Shown here piece by piece: positions 37,088-45,888 of a stretch of 64,000 nt of DNA. The stretch lies in the NCBI RefSeq assembly GCF_026242055.1, contig NZ_JAPJDL010000008.1:62001-126000 (forward strand), in the 5' to 3' direction. How positions within the stretch are numbered: the stretch's first letter is position 1; every line of letters begins with the position of its first letter. The notes under the pieces are model-generated. The model did not search any database. It worked only from the letters and a program-made list of their open reading frames with translations, and had not been told where the DNA came from. The position numbers and the translations under genes are program-made. The DNA is from Lentzea sp. NEAU-D7 (GTDB lineage Bacteria > Actinomycetota > Actinomycetes > Mycobacteriales > Pseudonocardiaceae).

Positions 37088-37284
37088 TCGGGTGGGATCG
37101 CCGCTCCTGGCGCACCCGCGACGAGGCCGAGAACGAGCTCTTCCGCTATATCGACGGGTTCTACAACACCGAACGCATCCAGAAGGACCTCGGCTGGCTC
37201 AGCCCCGACGAGTACGAAACCGCCTGGCACACCACCCGAACGGAACCGACTACCATCCCGGCATCACCGACCGCAGTCAGGTAA
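37088..37284 (+). pseudogene. IS3-family OrfB transposase, C-terminal fragment
   Basis: 'RTRDEAENELFRYIDGFYNT' followed by 'RIQKDLGWLSPDEYETAW' is the typical end of IS3-family OrfB proteins (final Glu of the DDE triad lost upstream; 'YNxxRxxxxLGxxSPxEYE'). About 60 residues remain. The stretch from 37285 to about 37530 has no recognisable gene and may contain the IS right end. Confidence 0.85.
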
Positions 37285-37529
37285 CAACCGCCTCGGTTAT
37301 CGGGGAAGCTCACCTGGGCGCGACCGCTGCTTTCCTGGCATGCTCTTGTCCCCTTCGCATTTCGGCTCCAGGTAAGCCATCGGACCCAAGAACCATCCTC
37401 CGAGTTCCTCCCGGCTGAACCGGGGATACAACAAGGCGCCACGTGGCGCACGCGGCTTGATCAACGAGTACGAACCTGTAGCGGCTTGATGCGCAGGTCA
37501 GGTCTATCGGGCCGTGTTTTGGCACCCCA

Positions 37530-37780
37530 CAGGGAGTTCGGCGGGGCGTACAGCGGCCACCTGATCGACCAGTTCCCGCACGAGACCACCGACGGCGCCA
37601 AGATCGCCTCGTACATCGCCCCCGGTAACGACCAGCTGATGCGCCGCACCGACCGCAACGGCCAGATCTGCCACTGGATCCTGGAGATCGACCTCGTCGA
37701 CCGGGACAAGGAGATCGGCGGGTTCTACGAGGAACTACTGGACCTCGGCCCTTCGGAGTTCACGCTCAAGTCGTCCGCGC
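37530..37780 (+). pseudogene. C-terminal fragment of an M24 (Xaa-Pro) peptidase
   Basis: 'REFGGAYSGHLIDQFPHETT', 'YIAPGNDQLMRRTDRNGQIC' and 'HWILEIDLVDRDKEIGGFYE' follow the C-terminal pattern of bacterial M24-family aminopeptidase P homologues ('SGHLIGxFPHE...PMRxxDxxGxxRHWILEIHLVDR...IGGFFE'). No start or N-terminal metal-binding part is present. The fragment runs into the end of the HNH gene on the other strand. Recognition is from memory. Confidence 0.6.
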
Positions 37781-38767
37781 GCCTTTTCGGACATTGCACA
37801 GCCAGTGGGCGAGCTGTGTATTGGCGCGACAGTGGTTGCCACCCGCCACGAGTGGCAACACGTGGTCGAGGCTCTTGCTCTCGGGATGCGGCCACGCCAG
37901 CGTGCGGTCCACGGGCCGGAGGCACAGCTGGCAGACCCACCCGTCCCGCTCATAGATCTCCTCAGGATCGAACCGCTCGACGACAGCGTCTTCGAGCCTG
38001 ACCCGTCGCGCGTGCCGAGACTTCGTGGACGTCTCGCGCTTGCGCTTCTCGCTCAACGCGGTACGTGCCGGCGACCACCAGTCGCCGCGGTACGGCGAGT
38101 CGGCGGGCGCAGCGACCAACGCTTCCCAGTTGAACTCCTGGCCGTCTGGGGTGACGTCGCGGATGCGTTCCCAATGCCATCGGAGCAGCTGGCCGCCGCT
38201 CGTGAACGTCGCCTCGTTGCGTGGCTCGCCTTGCGGCCCGAAGTAGCCGATCTGCAGGCGCGTGAGGTCCCAATCGGCGGTGGCGCCGCAGATGAACTGT
38301 TGTCTGCTCCGCAGCTCCATTGCGATCAGCACGTGGTCCGGCCACCAGTTCGGCCACGCCTCCTCGGTGGCGCGACTGAGCAACGCGTACCCGACCAGGA
38401 CGCCATAGCGCTCAACCAGATCTCCTTGGCGGACACCGAACCCTTCCCACTCGAACGGTGGTTCCTGCCCGTTGATCGTGCGGAAGATCCGCGGACCGCT
38501 CGTCCGCGGATTCGTCATCTTCGCGGGAGCACCGAGTTCGCGGCCGTGTAGATCCAGGTCGCCGGTGTTCTTGATGAGTCGGTTGATCTGTCGACCCAGG
38601 TTGGAGTTGCAGCGCGTACCGCAGACATGCCGGTCTCGATGCTTCCAATGCGCGTTGGCCGGGACCGGTTCCGAGCACTTGACGCAGGGCTCGCCACCCT
38701 TCGCGCGTCCTTCCGGGTGCATCAGCAACGCGTCGCGCCAGTCCCAGTACGACAGATCGTCGGGCAT
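37766..38767 (-). CDS. HNH endonuclease with N-terminal zinc ribbon
   Basis: 333 residues. Residues 28-53 hold a zinc-ribbon-like set Cys28/Cys31 ('CVKCSEPV') and Cys49/Cys53 ('CGTRCNSN'). The middle region has no known pattern ('GFGVRQGDLVERYGVLVGYA'). The C-terminal 60 residues are an HNH domain: 'WVCQLCLRPVD', 'SLDHVLPLVAGGNHCRANTQ' and 'AHWLCNVRKG', with the metal-site His, Asn and final His in place. It probably cleaves DNA; a role in defence is suggested only by location. No methylase gene is adjacent, so a classic restriction-modification pair is not supported. Confidence 0.85.
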   Translation of the reverse strand: MPDDLSYWDWRDALLMHPEGRAKGGEPCVKCSEPVPANAHWKHRDRHVCGTRCNSNLGRQINRLIKNTGDLDLHGRELGAPAKMTNPRTSGPRIFRTINGQEPPFEWEGFGVRQGDLVERYGVLVGYALLSRATEEAWPNWWPDHVLIAMELRSRQQFICGATADWDLTRLQIGYFGPQGEPRNEATFTSGGQLLRWHWERIRDVTPDGQEFNWEALVAAPADSPYRGDWWSPARTALSEKRKRETSTKSRHARRVRLEDAVVERFDPEEIYERDGWVCQLCLRPVDRTLAWPHPESKSLDHVLPLVAGGNHCRANTQLAHWLCNVRKGARTT

Positions 38768-38832
38768 CCGATCAGCCTCGCAAAGAGTTGATCACGTGAC
38801 AACGATGCATGCGTGCAGGAATCTGGAGGTAA

Positions 38833-38870
38833 CCCGATCGGCCTAACGTCGCGCGTCAGAGCCGATCGGG
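38833..38870. terminator. 10-bp inverted repeat, possible terminator
   Basis: CCCGATCGGC (38833-38842) and GCCGATCGGG (38861-38870) form a perfect stem with an 18-base loop. It lies just downstream of the minus-strand remnant ending at 38884 and between oppositely placed genes, which suits a terminator. No T tract is present. Confidence 0.5.
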
Positions 38871-38883
38871 ATCGCCAGGACGG

Positions 38884-39075
38884 CTAGAGCTTTCGGAGTA
38901 CGTGGAACGGCACCAGCTGATCGACCAGGTACGGCTTGTCCCGGCGGCGTAGTCGATCTCGTAGCTCACGACGCCGAGCCAATCGCCCTCGACACCGGGG
39001 AAGCGACCGTGGAGCCGAGCATCGGGTCGATCCAGGCGGGAACGGAGCCGTGAGCCACGCGCATGGCGACCTCCT
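38884..39075 (-). pseudogene. Short decayed ORF of unknown family
   Basis: Protein-like sequence on the minus strand is split over frames: one gives 'GDWLGVVSYEIDYA' and another gives 'RDKPYLVDQLVPFHVLRKL', ending in TAG at 38884. Together they read like one short C-terminal stretch with at least one frameshift. The family is not recognised. The remaining bases between 38768 and 39130 contain no other gene-like pattern. Confidence 0.4.
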
Positions 39076-39133
39076 CCAGGCGCGCCTTGAGCGGTCTCGC
39101 ATCGGCTTAGTGCGTAGGCGTCGGCGTGGTCTG

Positions 39134-39184
39134 TTACCCGTGGGGACGTCCGGCCGTAGAATCAGTCGGACATTTCGTGAGGAG
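39134..39184 (+). promoter_or_regulatory. Likely promoter and ribosome site of the REase-TPR-PIN gene
   Basis: TTACCC (39134-39139) and TAGAAT (39157-39162) are separated by 17 bases, a sigma70-like arrangement with a good -10 and weak -35. GAGGAG (39179-39184) sits five bases before ATG 39190. The leader would be short, about 20 bases. Confidence 0.5.
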
Positions 39185-39189
39185 CGCCC

Positions 39190-42100
39190 ATGCCGATGGC
39201 CGGGGGCCCGGCCGACAAGGTGGGCAACCGATACGAGCGGCGCTGGGCGGTACGCGCGATGCTCGATGTGATCGCCGGCGTCGCCGAGTCACTGCGCATC
39301 GAGGTGCCCGGCGAGGAGGGCGCGGGTGCCGAGTTTCGACTAATCGTCGGCGGAACGCCGTACTGGTACCAGTCCAAGCGGCAACGCGACACGGGGGCTT
39401 GGACGATCGCGGCGATGGCCAACGAGGGCTTCCTCCAAGCCTGGCTCCCAAAGCTCCAGGCAGGTGGGCACTGCGTCTTTGCCTCGGGTACTAGTGCTGA
39501 TGAACTGCGCGAATTGTGTGAACGAGCGAGAGATGCCCAAACATGGGCGGAGTACGACGAACATTTCCTCGTCGCGGAGCAGCAGCGAACCAGATTCACT
39601 CGCTTACGCAACCTTTGGGTCGGAATCGACGACGAGCACGTCTTCAAGAACCTACGACGGGTTGACGTCCAAACCATGGACGAACGCAACCTCGCTGAGC
39701 TGGTCCGGATACGCCTGGGCGGCCTTGTCGACGGCCATCCCGACACGGTCAACGACATCCTGGGGCAGTTCGCCGATGACCAGATCCATCGGGAGTTGGA
39801 AGCGGCTGATCTTTGGCGACATCTTGAAGGCCGAGGCATACACCCGACGGCGCGGGCCGCGCCCACAGCACGTCGATCAGGTGGCCTACCAATCGCTGCC
39901 ACAGCACCATCGACGCAGGCAGCTGCCGATGAACAGCAACTGCGGGATCGCCTTGATCAGCTGCCACCACTAACCCATTCCAGACTCGAGGCCTCCTGGC
40001 ACGACGATCAGGCACGAACATGGAGACTAGTCACCACCCTGACCAGTATGGACGCCCTGCCCCGCGACGTGGTCGACGAATGGCAGGACGCCGCACCGCA
40101 ATGGCTGATCGACGCACCTTGGCAAGTCCAGATTGCGGCCGGTGAACTCGCCACTGCATACGGGGCACGGCGCCTCGCTGGCGACCTGTTCGTTCGGGCC
40201 GCTCGGGAAGGAGTCCCGCGCCGTCATCGCTGGCTTGCCCGGGCCGCGCTACTGTTCGACAACATTGACGACCCAGGTCGTCGCGACGCGGCCCTGACCG
40301 CGAACGGCCGATGCGCCGACAGCACGGACCCGTTAGCGCGTGCGGTTGCTGCCCTGTTCGAGGGCGACCTTGCAGGGGCATCGGCCCACCTGCAGGAGTG
40401 GGTTCCCGATGACCCTATGGAGCAGGCCGTCCGGTCAGGCTTTGCACTGCGATTGGCTGTTGGCGATCCGGAGGAACCCTTCAGCGTGGCTTCGCTGGAG
40501 GCCGCCCTAGAGGTGACCGGCCGCGCCCTCGACCAGCAGTGGACGTCGGGTTTGGCCATTGCCCGGGCTCGGATGCTGATGTACCGCGCACGGCTGGGCG
40601 ACTCACCGGCACTGTATCGGGACCTGCAGCAAGCCCGCGATCTTGCAGTTCGTGCCCGCGATGAACGGCGCGCTTGGCGTGGCGACAGCGCCGAGCCCAC
40701 GGCTCTCGCCTGCCAGGCGGCGGTTCTCTCGATCGATCTCGTCGGTGCTATCCGCCTGGGCACGCCTGGCGAGGACGGCGCAACCGCGGCAGAGGCGAAT
40801 ACGCCCGAGGTGCGCGAGTACGTGGCCGTCGCGGCAAGCCAACTTGGCGATCTTTCCTTGGCACGGGCGTCGGCCGAACACCTCACAGACCCGTTCGCCC
40901 GGGCCCGCGTTGACGCGCTTCTCGCTGAGGCGAGTGGCACCGACTCCGTACCTCACTGGCGGCAAGCCGTTGCCCTCGCCGGTGATAACGACGAGCGGCT
41001 TGCCCAAGCACTTACCGGATACGCGATGGCTGCCCAAAGCCAGGACGTACCTGGGCTCGACCAGTTCGCGGCACGCTATCCCGAGGCGGGCGAACAGATC
41101 CGGGCCATGGCCGAACTGTCCGCAGGCAATCCAGGTGCGGCCATTAACCGGCTGCGAGGTCAGCGGCGCACCTCGATCACTGCCGCGCTGAGTCTCGCCC
41201 AGGCATACAGGACCTCCGGACAGATCGATCGCTGCGTAACCACGCTATTGGAGGCCGCAGGCGACTTCCACGACCCTTCCCTGCGCTACAGCGCGGCAAC
41301 CACCCTCGCCGAAGCCGGTCGGACCATCGAAGCTGAGCAGGAGCTGCAGTCACTGTTGGCCGTGACAGCAGATGACTGGCCGGGAAGGGCCGACGCGGTC
41401 AGATCCGCCGCGCAGCTCGCTTACGGACGTCACGACCTTCATCGTGCCACCGAACTACTGCAGACCTTGATGCGGCTCGCGCCGACCGACGAGTCGAGTC
41501 GCTGGGCCCTTGTCCATATCCTCATGCGACGCAGCGACCTCGCCGCCGCGTGGCGCACACTCACCACGGCCCCGCACCCACTGGAAGCGCGCAACGTCGG
41601 CGAAGCGCAGATGTGGATCGAGCTTCACCGTCGCTTCGGCCCGGCTGACGAGACGGTTAACGGATCGATTGCTCTGCTACGCCGTTTCGGCACGTCAGAA
41701 CAATTCAGCGCCTACGTCCTCACGTCGCTACTGGCTCCCGGTTCCTCACGAGACCCGCTGCCACCCGCAGTCCTCGCCGACTTCCACCGGGCGATCGACG
41801 CCTTCTTCCAGCAGTGGCCCGACAGCCCCTACCTGCGCAGGATCAGCACCGACGACACCACCGAACTCCTCGCTCGCCTCACCGAGATGGTCACACCGTC
41901 TGAGGAAGAACTCGTTCGCCGGCGGCGTTTGACCCGAGATCTCATGATCGGACGTCTTCCGCTGGGCATCCTCACCCAGGCAATCAAACGGAGTTACACG
42001 GAGATCATTGTCCGTCGAGGCGTCGGGATCATTCCTGCGCTCCATCCCGACCAGCGCGAGTTCACCGCTTCCATGGCTGCGGTCAGGCGGGCCATCGACA

Positions 42101-43155
42101 AGGACGTAGCGATCGGAATCGACGCAGTCGCCGTTTTCGCCACGCTGCCAGCCGACGTTCAGGAGTTGGCCGCGCGCAGCTTCAGTCGGCTCGTCACCAC
42201 CGATGACGTTTTGCGCGACGTCCGCAACGGTCACGACAGTCTTACCCAGCGGACCACGGCGACCTGGTTCTATGACGTTCATGCCCGGTCTGGGCGGATG
42301 GCCGAGGTGTCGGAGGCCGAGGCCGACCGGCTCGCTCGTCAATCAGCCCAGTTGCTGGCAATGATCCAGGGACTCACCCGTTACCCGCGGCCGGCCTGCC
42401 GCGCGGTCCTGGATACCGATGAGCCGGCCTTCGCCGGTTGGATGTCTGTTATCGACCTGGCGCTCGACCAACAGATACCCATTTGGACAGACGATCACGT
42501 GTTGCGGTCCATTGCGCGTCAAGTTGGGCTCTCCGCTCTATCCACCCCAGCGCTACTCGCTTACCTGTTCGAGCAAAGCGTCCTGACGTCCGATCGCCAC
42601 GAGGATGCCGTTCGCTCAATGATCAAAGCGCGGGTGGGTGACTTTCCCGTCAACGGCCAGCGCCTCATGGAGCTCGCTGAGGACGAAGAATGGGCACCGG
42701 TGTCAGTCGCGGTTGTCCTTTCACGTCCGGCGGCATGGACCAACAGGTCACGTACCGTCACCCTGTTCGCCGACCTGCTCCAATCCTCGCGCCCATATCG
42801 CCCCATGGACGCGCCGGACTGGCTCTACGCCGCCATTGTTGGCGCAACACTCGCCGCCGCCGATCCCTTCACGGCCACCGACATCGCCGCACGCTTGCTC
42901 GCCCTCGCACTTGAGAACACGGCCGCCCAAGGCGCACTAGCGTCCAAGCTCGTGACGGCCGCCCGACGAGCGCTTGCTGACAGCGACGATGTTGACCAGC
43001 ACGCCTCCGACCCGCTACCACTGAGCGCCACCCTTCTCCGTAACGCCTATTCGATCGCCCTTCCACCGTCCATCGCCACCAGCTACGTACTTGCAAGCCT
43101 CAGCGAGCTGAGCGATACCGACCGCCAAACGGTGCTGCGAGCCCTGCTGCAGTAA
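39190..43155 (+). CDS. Giant REase-like / TPR / PIN-like fusion protein
   Basis: 1,321 residues. The N terminus resembles Cap4/DUF4297-type PD-(D/E)XK nucleases: 'GNRYERRW' (Glu16), 'GAEFRLIV' (Glu48) and 'YWYQSKRQ' (Gln61, Lys63). Residues about 240-960 are helical, TPR-like repeats ('AYRTSGQIDRCVTTLLEAAG'). Near 970-1140 is a PIN-like pattern: 'VAIGIDAVAVFATLP' (Asp978), 'RLVTTDDVLRDVR' and 'PIWTDDHVLRSIARQVGLSA' (Asp1101, Asp1102). No ATPase is present. Two nuclease-like ends joined by a sensor-like middle suggest a self-contained defence protein. Domain ends are approximate, and PIN and REase assignments are inferred from motifs only. Confidence 0.8.
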   Translation: MPMAGGPADKVGNRYERRWAVRAMLDVIAGVAESLRIEVPGEEGAGAEFRLIVGGTPYWYQSKRQRDTGAWTIAAMANEGFLQAWLPKLQAGGHCVFASGTSADELRELCERARDAQTWAEYDEHFLVAEQQRTRFTRLRNLWVGIDDEHVFKNLRRVDVQTMDERNLAELVRIRLGGLVDGHPDTVNDILGQFADDQIHRELEAADLWRHLEGRGIHPTARAAPTARRSGGLPIAATAPSTQAAADEQQLRDRLDQLPPLTHSRLEASWHDDQARTWRLVTTLTSMDALPRDVVDEWQDAAPQWLIDAPWQVQIAAGELATAYGARRLAGDLFVRAAREGVPRRHRWLARAALLFDNIDDPGRRDAALTANGRCADSTDPLARAVAALFEGDLAGASAHLQEWVPDDPMEQAVRSGFALRLAVGDPEEPFSVASLEAALEVTGRALDQQWTSGLAIARARMLMYRARLGDSPALYRDLQQARDLAVRARDERRAWRGDSAEPTALACQAAVLSIDLVGAIRLGTPGEDGATAAEANTPEVREYVAVAASQLGDLSLARASAEHLTDPFARARVDALLAEASGTDSVPHWRQAVALAGDNDERLAQALTGYAMAAQSQDVPGLDQFAARYPEAGEQIRAMAELSAGNPGAAINRLRGQRRTSITAALSLAQAYRTSGQIDRCVTTLLEAAGDFHDPSLRYSAATTLAEAGRTIEAEQELQSLLAVTADDWPGRADAVRSAAQLAYGRHDLHRATELLQTLMRLAPTDESSRWALVHILMRRSDLAAAWRTLTTAPHPLEARNVGEAQMWIELHRRFGPADETVNGSIALLRRFGTSEQFSAYVLTSLLAPGSSRDPLPPAVLADFHRAIDAFFQQWPDSPYLRRISTDDTTELLARLTEMVTPSEEELVRRRRLTRDLMIGRLPLGILTQAIKRSYTEIIVRRGVGIIPALHPDQREFTASMAAVRRAIDKDVAIGIDAVAVFATLPADVQELAARSFSRLVTTDDVLRDVRNGHDSLTQRTTATWFYDVHARSGRMAEVSEAEADRLARQSAQLLAMIQGLTRYPRPACRAVLDTDEPAFAGWMSVIDLALDQQIPIWTDDHVLRSIARQVGLSALSTPALLAYLFEQSVLTSDRHEDAVRSMIKARVGDFPVNGQRLMELAEDEEWAPVSVAVVLSRPAAWTNRSRTVTLFADLLQSSRPYRPMDAPDWLYAAIVGATLAAADPFTATDIAARLLALALENTAAQGALASKLVTAARRALADSDDVDQHASDPLPLSATLLRNAYSIALPPSIATSYVLASLSELSDTDRQTVLRALLQ

Positions 43156-43214
43156 GGCGTCACCGAGCTCAGTAAAGTCGACCACCTGAATGCATGGGCG
43201 TAGCGGCGTCGGCC

Positions 43215-43755
43215 CTGTGCGTGCCGGGAAATGCGTCCGTGCAGGTCAGCAGGCGTCGGTGGATAGCGGTCATCATCCGGCATGATCGCGGCCGCGATGG
43301 TCCGCTTCGCCTATCTCGTCGTCTCCCAGGATTATGACGGGATCTGTTGTGATCAGCAGCCGTCGCTGACGGCTTGTCGCGGCGACTGGCAAGATGGTGA
43401 TCTCCGGCTGGCAAGGGAGGCAGGCTGGGATGGAAGAGGGCCGGTCGACACGATTCAATCTTTCGTCGCTAGGTTCTGGTGACTGAGGTCAAGAACGTTC
43501 GCGGCGAACTGCTGGACGGCACGCTGATGCGGAATCAGGCCCACCTGCGCAAGCACTGTGTGAGTACGAGCGGCACCACAACGAGCACCGCACCACCGAT
43601 CACTCTGGCGCGGCACTCCTGTAGATCCGGCCTCAGCCTGTCGAACCCGCTCAGATCGAACGCTTGGCCACAGACCGACTAGATCTTCTCGGCAGAGTCA
43701 TCCAGGACTATCGCCATGCCTCGAATTGCATGGACGTAGTTTTCGGCACGCACAG
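43215..43755 (+). mobile_element. Internally deleted IS copy 3 with both ends
   Basis: The left end 'CTGTGCGTGCCGGGAAATGC' (43215) and transposase start 'MIAAAMVRFAYLVVSQ' (from 43283) match the copy at 26.9 kb. The right end is the inverted sequence ending at 43755 ('TTCGGCACGCACAG'). Just before it, one frame reads 'CEYERHHNEHRT', a stop, then 'PQPVEPAQIERLATDRLDLL', the C-terminal end of the transposase. The middle, including the catalytic core, is deleted. This copy defines the terminal inverted repeat of the family. No target duplication was seen. The rest of 43156-44009 has no recognisable gene. Confidence 0.8.
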
Positions 43756-44009
43756 GTTCGGACAGGGACCAGCGTCAGCCGGGCTGGCGCGTGGTGGATA
43801 GTCGGCTGCGTGACTACCGCCGCTGAGAGGATCAGTTCCGAAGGAGGGCAGAGCCAGGCATCCATGTCAGTTTGTGTCGGGAGAGATGGGGTCCTCAGAC
43901 AACAGGAATTTGACCAGTCCAGCTCCTGATCTCGTCAGGGTGAAGCGTTTCTGTCCGCCTACGCCGGCCCACTCTTGACGACCTGTGGGGTCTTGAAGTC
44001 GCTGAGGAC

Positions 44010-45698
44010 GTGTTGGACGGCATCGGGCCGGTGGCGCTCTACGGGCGCTGTTCGACCGAGGACAACCAGGATCCGAAGACCTCTCGCGGCTGGCAGTTCG
44101 GGAACGCGACGAAGTTCGTAGAGCCCTTCGGCGCGGAAGTTGTCGCGGAGTTCTTCGACATTGGCCAGTCGCGTTCGGTGCCCTGGGATCGGCGGCACGA
44201 GGCATCGCGACTGCTGGCGGAGTTGAAGAATCCGCGCCGCGGCTGGCACGCGGTGGTAGTGGGTGAGGGGACGCGGTGCTGGTTCGGCAACCAGTTCTCG
44301 CTGATCGCTCCGCGGTTCGAGGCGTACGGCGTGGACCTGTGGGTGCCGGAGTTGGGCGGCAAATACGACCCGCGAAACCCCTCGCACAAGATGCTCATGA
44401 GCGTGCTCGGAGGTATGAGCGAGTCCGAGCGCCAGCACGTGCAGGCACGCGTCCGCGCCGCGATGGACGCCCAGGTGGTCAACGAGGGGCGACATCAGGG
44501 CGGCCGAGCGCCCTACGGGTTCGTCACGGTGGACGGCGGGCCGCATCCGAACCCAAAGAAGGCTGCTGAGGGGTTCCGGCTGCGAGTTCTGGCGGTCGAT
44601 GAGTTCTGCGCGGCGGTCGTTCGGCGCATCTTTGCCGAGTACATCGCGGGCATGGGAGACCGTGCTATCGCGGAGGGGCTCAACCGGGATGGGATTCCGT
44701 GCCCGTCGAGGCAGAAGCCTGAGCAGAACAAGCATCGCCTTGCGGACGGCTGGCAGGGCAGCACTGTCCGGGTGATTGTCGAGAACCCGAAGTACACGGG
44801 GTATGCGTTCTTTGGGCGTTGGACGCGTCACGAGGTGCTGCTTGATCCCGATGACGTGGCCGCTGGTCACGTGGTGCGATTCCGTCGCGCGGCGCCGGAC
44901 AAGGTTGTTCGGTCGAGGATGCCGGCGCATCCGCAGATCATCAGCGTGGAGGAGTTCACACAGGCGCAATTGATCCGGCAGGGCAAGGGCGCTGGTGGGC
45001 TGGCGACAGCGTGCAAAGCGGAACGGTCGGGACGGCCGACGAAACGGCCGTACTTGTTCCGCGGTCGACTGCGGCATGCCGAATGCCAGCGAAAGATGGA
45101 GGGTGCTCCGCGCAAGGCCATGTACTACCGGTGCGCCAGCCGGACGTTGGTCCCAGGCTCTGAGGTGGCTGGCGAACATCCTCCGTCGGTCTATTTGCGC
45201 GAGGACGTGTTGACCGAGGCGGTCAATGCCTGGATCGGCGGTTTGTTCGCACCCGAGAACGTGGATCGAACGGTCGCGGCGCTGCTGGAGGCGCAGGAAC
45301 CCGAGAAGCGGAGCGAGACTAAGCACGGTTCGGCCCGTCAGCGGCTGACAAAGGCGGAGGAGGAATTGAAGAGGTTCCAGAACGCGATCAAGGCGGGCGT
45401 CGATCCGGCGGCACTGGTCGAGGGGATCAACGAGGCACAGGCGAGTCGGGCGGTTGCTCAGGCTGAACTCGTGGACGTGCCGACCGCGCGCGGGTTCGAG
45501 GCTGCCGAGATCCAGGCCATGATCGATGCGCTCGGGGACGTGGGCGCCAAGCTGGCTGACGCCAAGCCTGAGAGCCTCGCTGACGTCTACAAGCGGCTTG
45601 ACCTGCAAGTCCTCTATACGCACATTGGCCGTGAGGCTGATGTTTCCATCAATCTCACGGCCAATGTGGGTAATGCTTATGTCCGAGGGGGGACTTGA
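44010..45698 (+). CDS. Large serine recombinase (integrase)
   Basis: 562 residues. The resolvase-type catalytic domain begins 'VALYGRCSTEDNQDPKTSRG' with nucleophile Ser15, followed by 'SVLGGMSESERQHVQARVRA'. The recombinase domain has 'GGRAPYGFVTVDGG', 'AIAEGLNRDGIPCPS' and 'WQGSTVRVIVENPKYTGY'. A reduced zinc-ribbon region ('LRHAECQRKM', 'YYRCASR') and a coiled coil near 430-480 complete the family layout. GTG 44010 starts it. The last six codons lie inside the 3' end of the tRNA-Leu gene on the other strand. This is the expected position for the integrase of the element to its left and implies site-specific insertion at the tRNA. Confidence 0.92.
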   Translation: MLDGIGPVALYGRCSTEDNQDPKTSRGWQFGNATKFVEPFGAEVVAEFFDIGQSRSVPWDRRHEASRLLAELKNPRRGWHAVVVGEGTRCWFGNQFSLIAPRFEAYGVDLWVPELGGKYDPRNPSHKMLMSVLGGMSESERQHVQARVRAAMDAQVVNEGRHQGGRAPYGFVTVDGGPHPNPKKAAEGFRLRVLAVDEFCAAVVRRIFAEYIAGMGDRAIAEGLNRDGIPCPSRQKPEQNKHRLADGWQGSTVRVIVENPKYTGYAFFGRWTRHEVLLDPDDVAAGHVVRFRRAAPDKVVRSRMPAHPQIISVEEFTQAQLIRQGKGAGGLATACKAERSGRPTKRPYLFRGRLRHAECQRKMEGAPRKAMYYRCASRTLVPGSEVAGEHPPSVYLREDVLTEAVNAWIGGLFAPENVDRTVAALLEAQEPEKRSETKHGSARQRLTKAEEELKRFQNAIKAGVDPAALVEGINEAQASRAVAQAELVDVPTARGFEAAEIQAMIDALGDVGAKLADAKPESLADVYKRLDLQVLYTHIGREADVSINLTANVGNAYVRGGT

Positions 45699-45730
45699 AC
45701 CCCCACCCCCTTTCGGGGACTAGCACCTCA
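45680..45730. other. Probable attachment site (tRNA-Leu 3' half)
   Basis: The recombinase ends within the 3' end of the tRNA, the usual outcome when an element integrates there and its arm restores the gene. The core of the duplicated att sequence should lie in this stretch. I found no second copy of it by eye to the left in the window, so the other end of the element is unlocated or degraded. Confidence 0.4.
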
Positions 45731-45762
45731 AGCTAGCGCGTCTGCCATTCCGCCACCCGGAC
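45680..45762 (-). tRNA. tRNA-Leu (GAG anticodon)
   Basis: The minus-strand sequence folds as a class II tRNA: acceptor GTCCGGG pairs with CTCGGAC (45681-45687); anticodon stem CTAGC/GCTAG encloses TTGAGGT (anticodon GAG); variable arm CCCC-GAAA-GGGG; T arm GGGGG-TTCAAGT-CCCCC. No CCA is encoded. The gene appears intact even though the recombinase ORF runs 19 bases into its 3' end. Confidence 0.95.
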
Positions 45763-45888
45763 GTATTCGGTTGTGCCCCGGCTCGCGCCGTGGTGTGTGC
45801 ATAGGTTACATGATCGTCAGCGCGCGCCAAAATCGGGGGGACCTGGTTGTGTCTGTGCTGGTCGGCGGGCTGCAGTTAGGGTCGTGGT

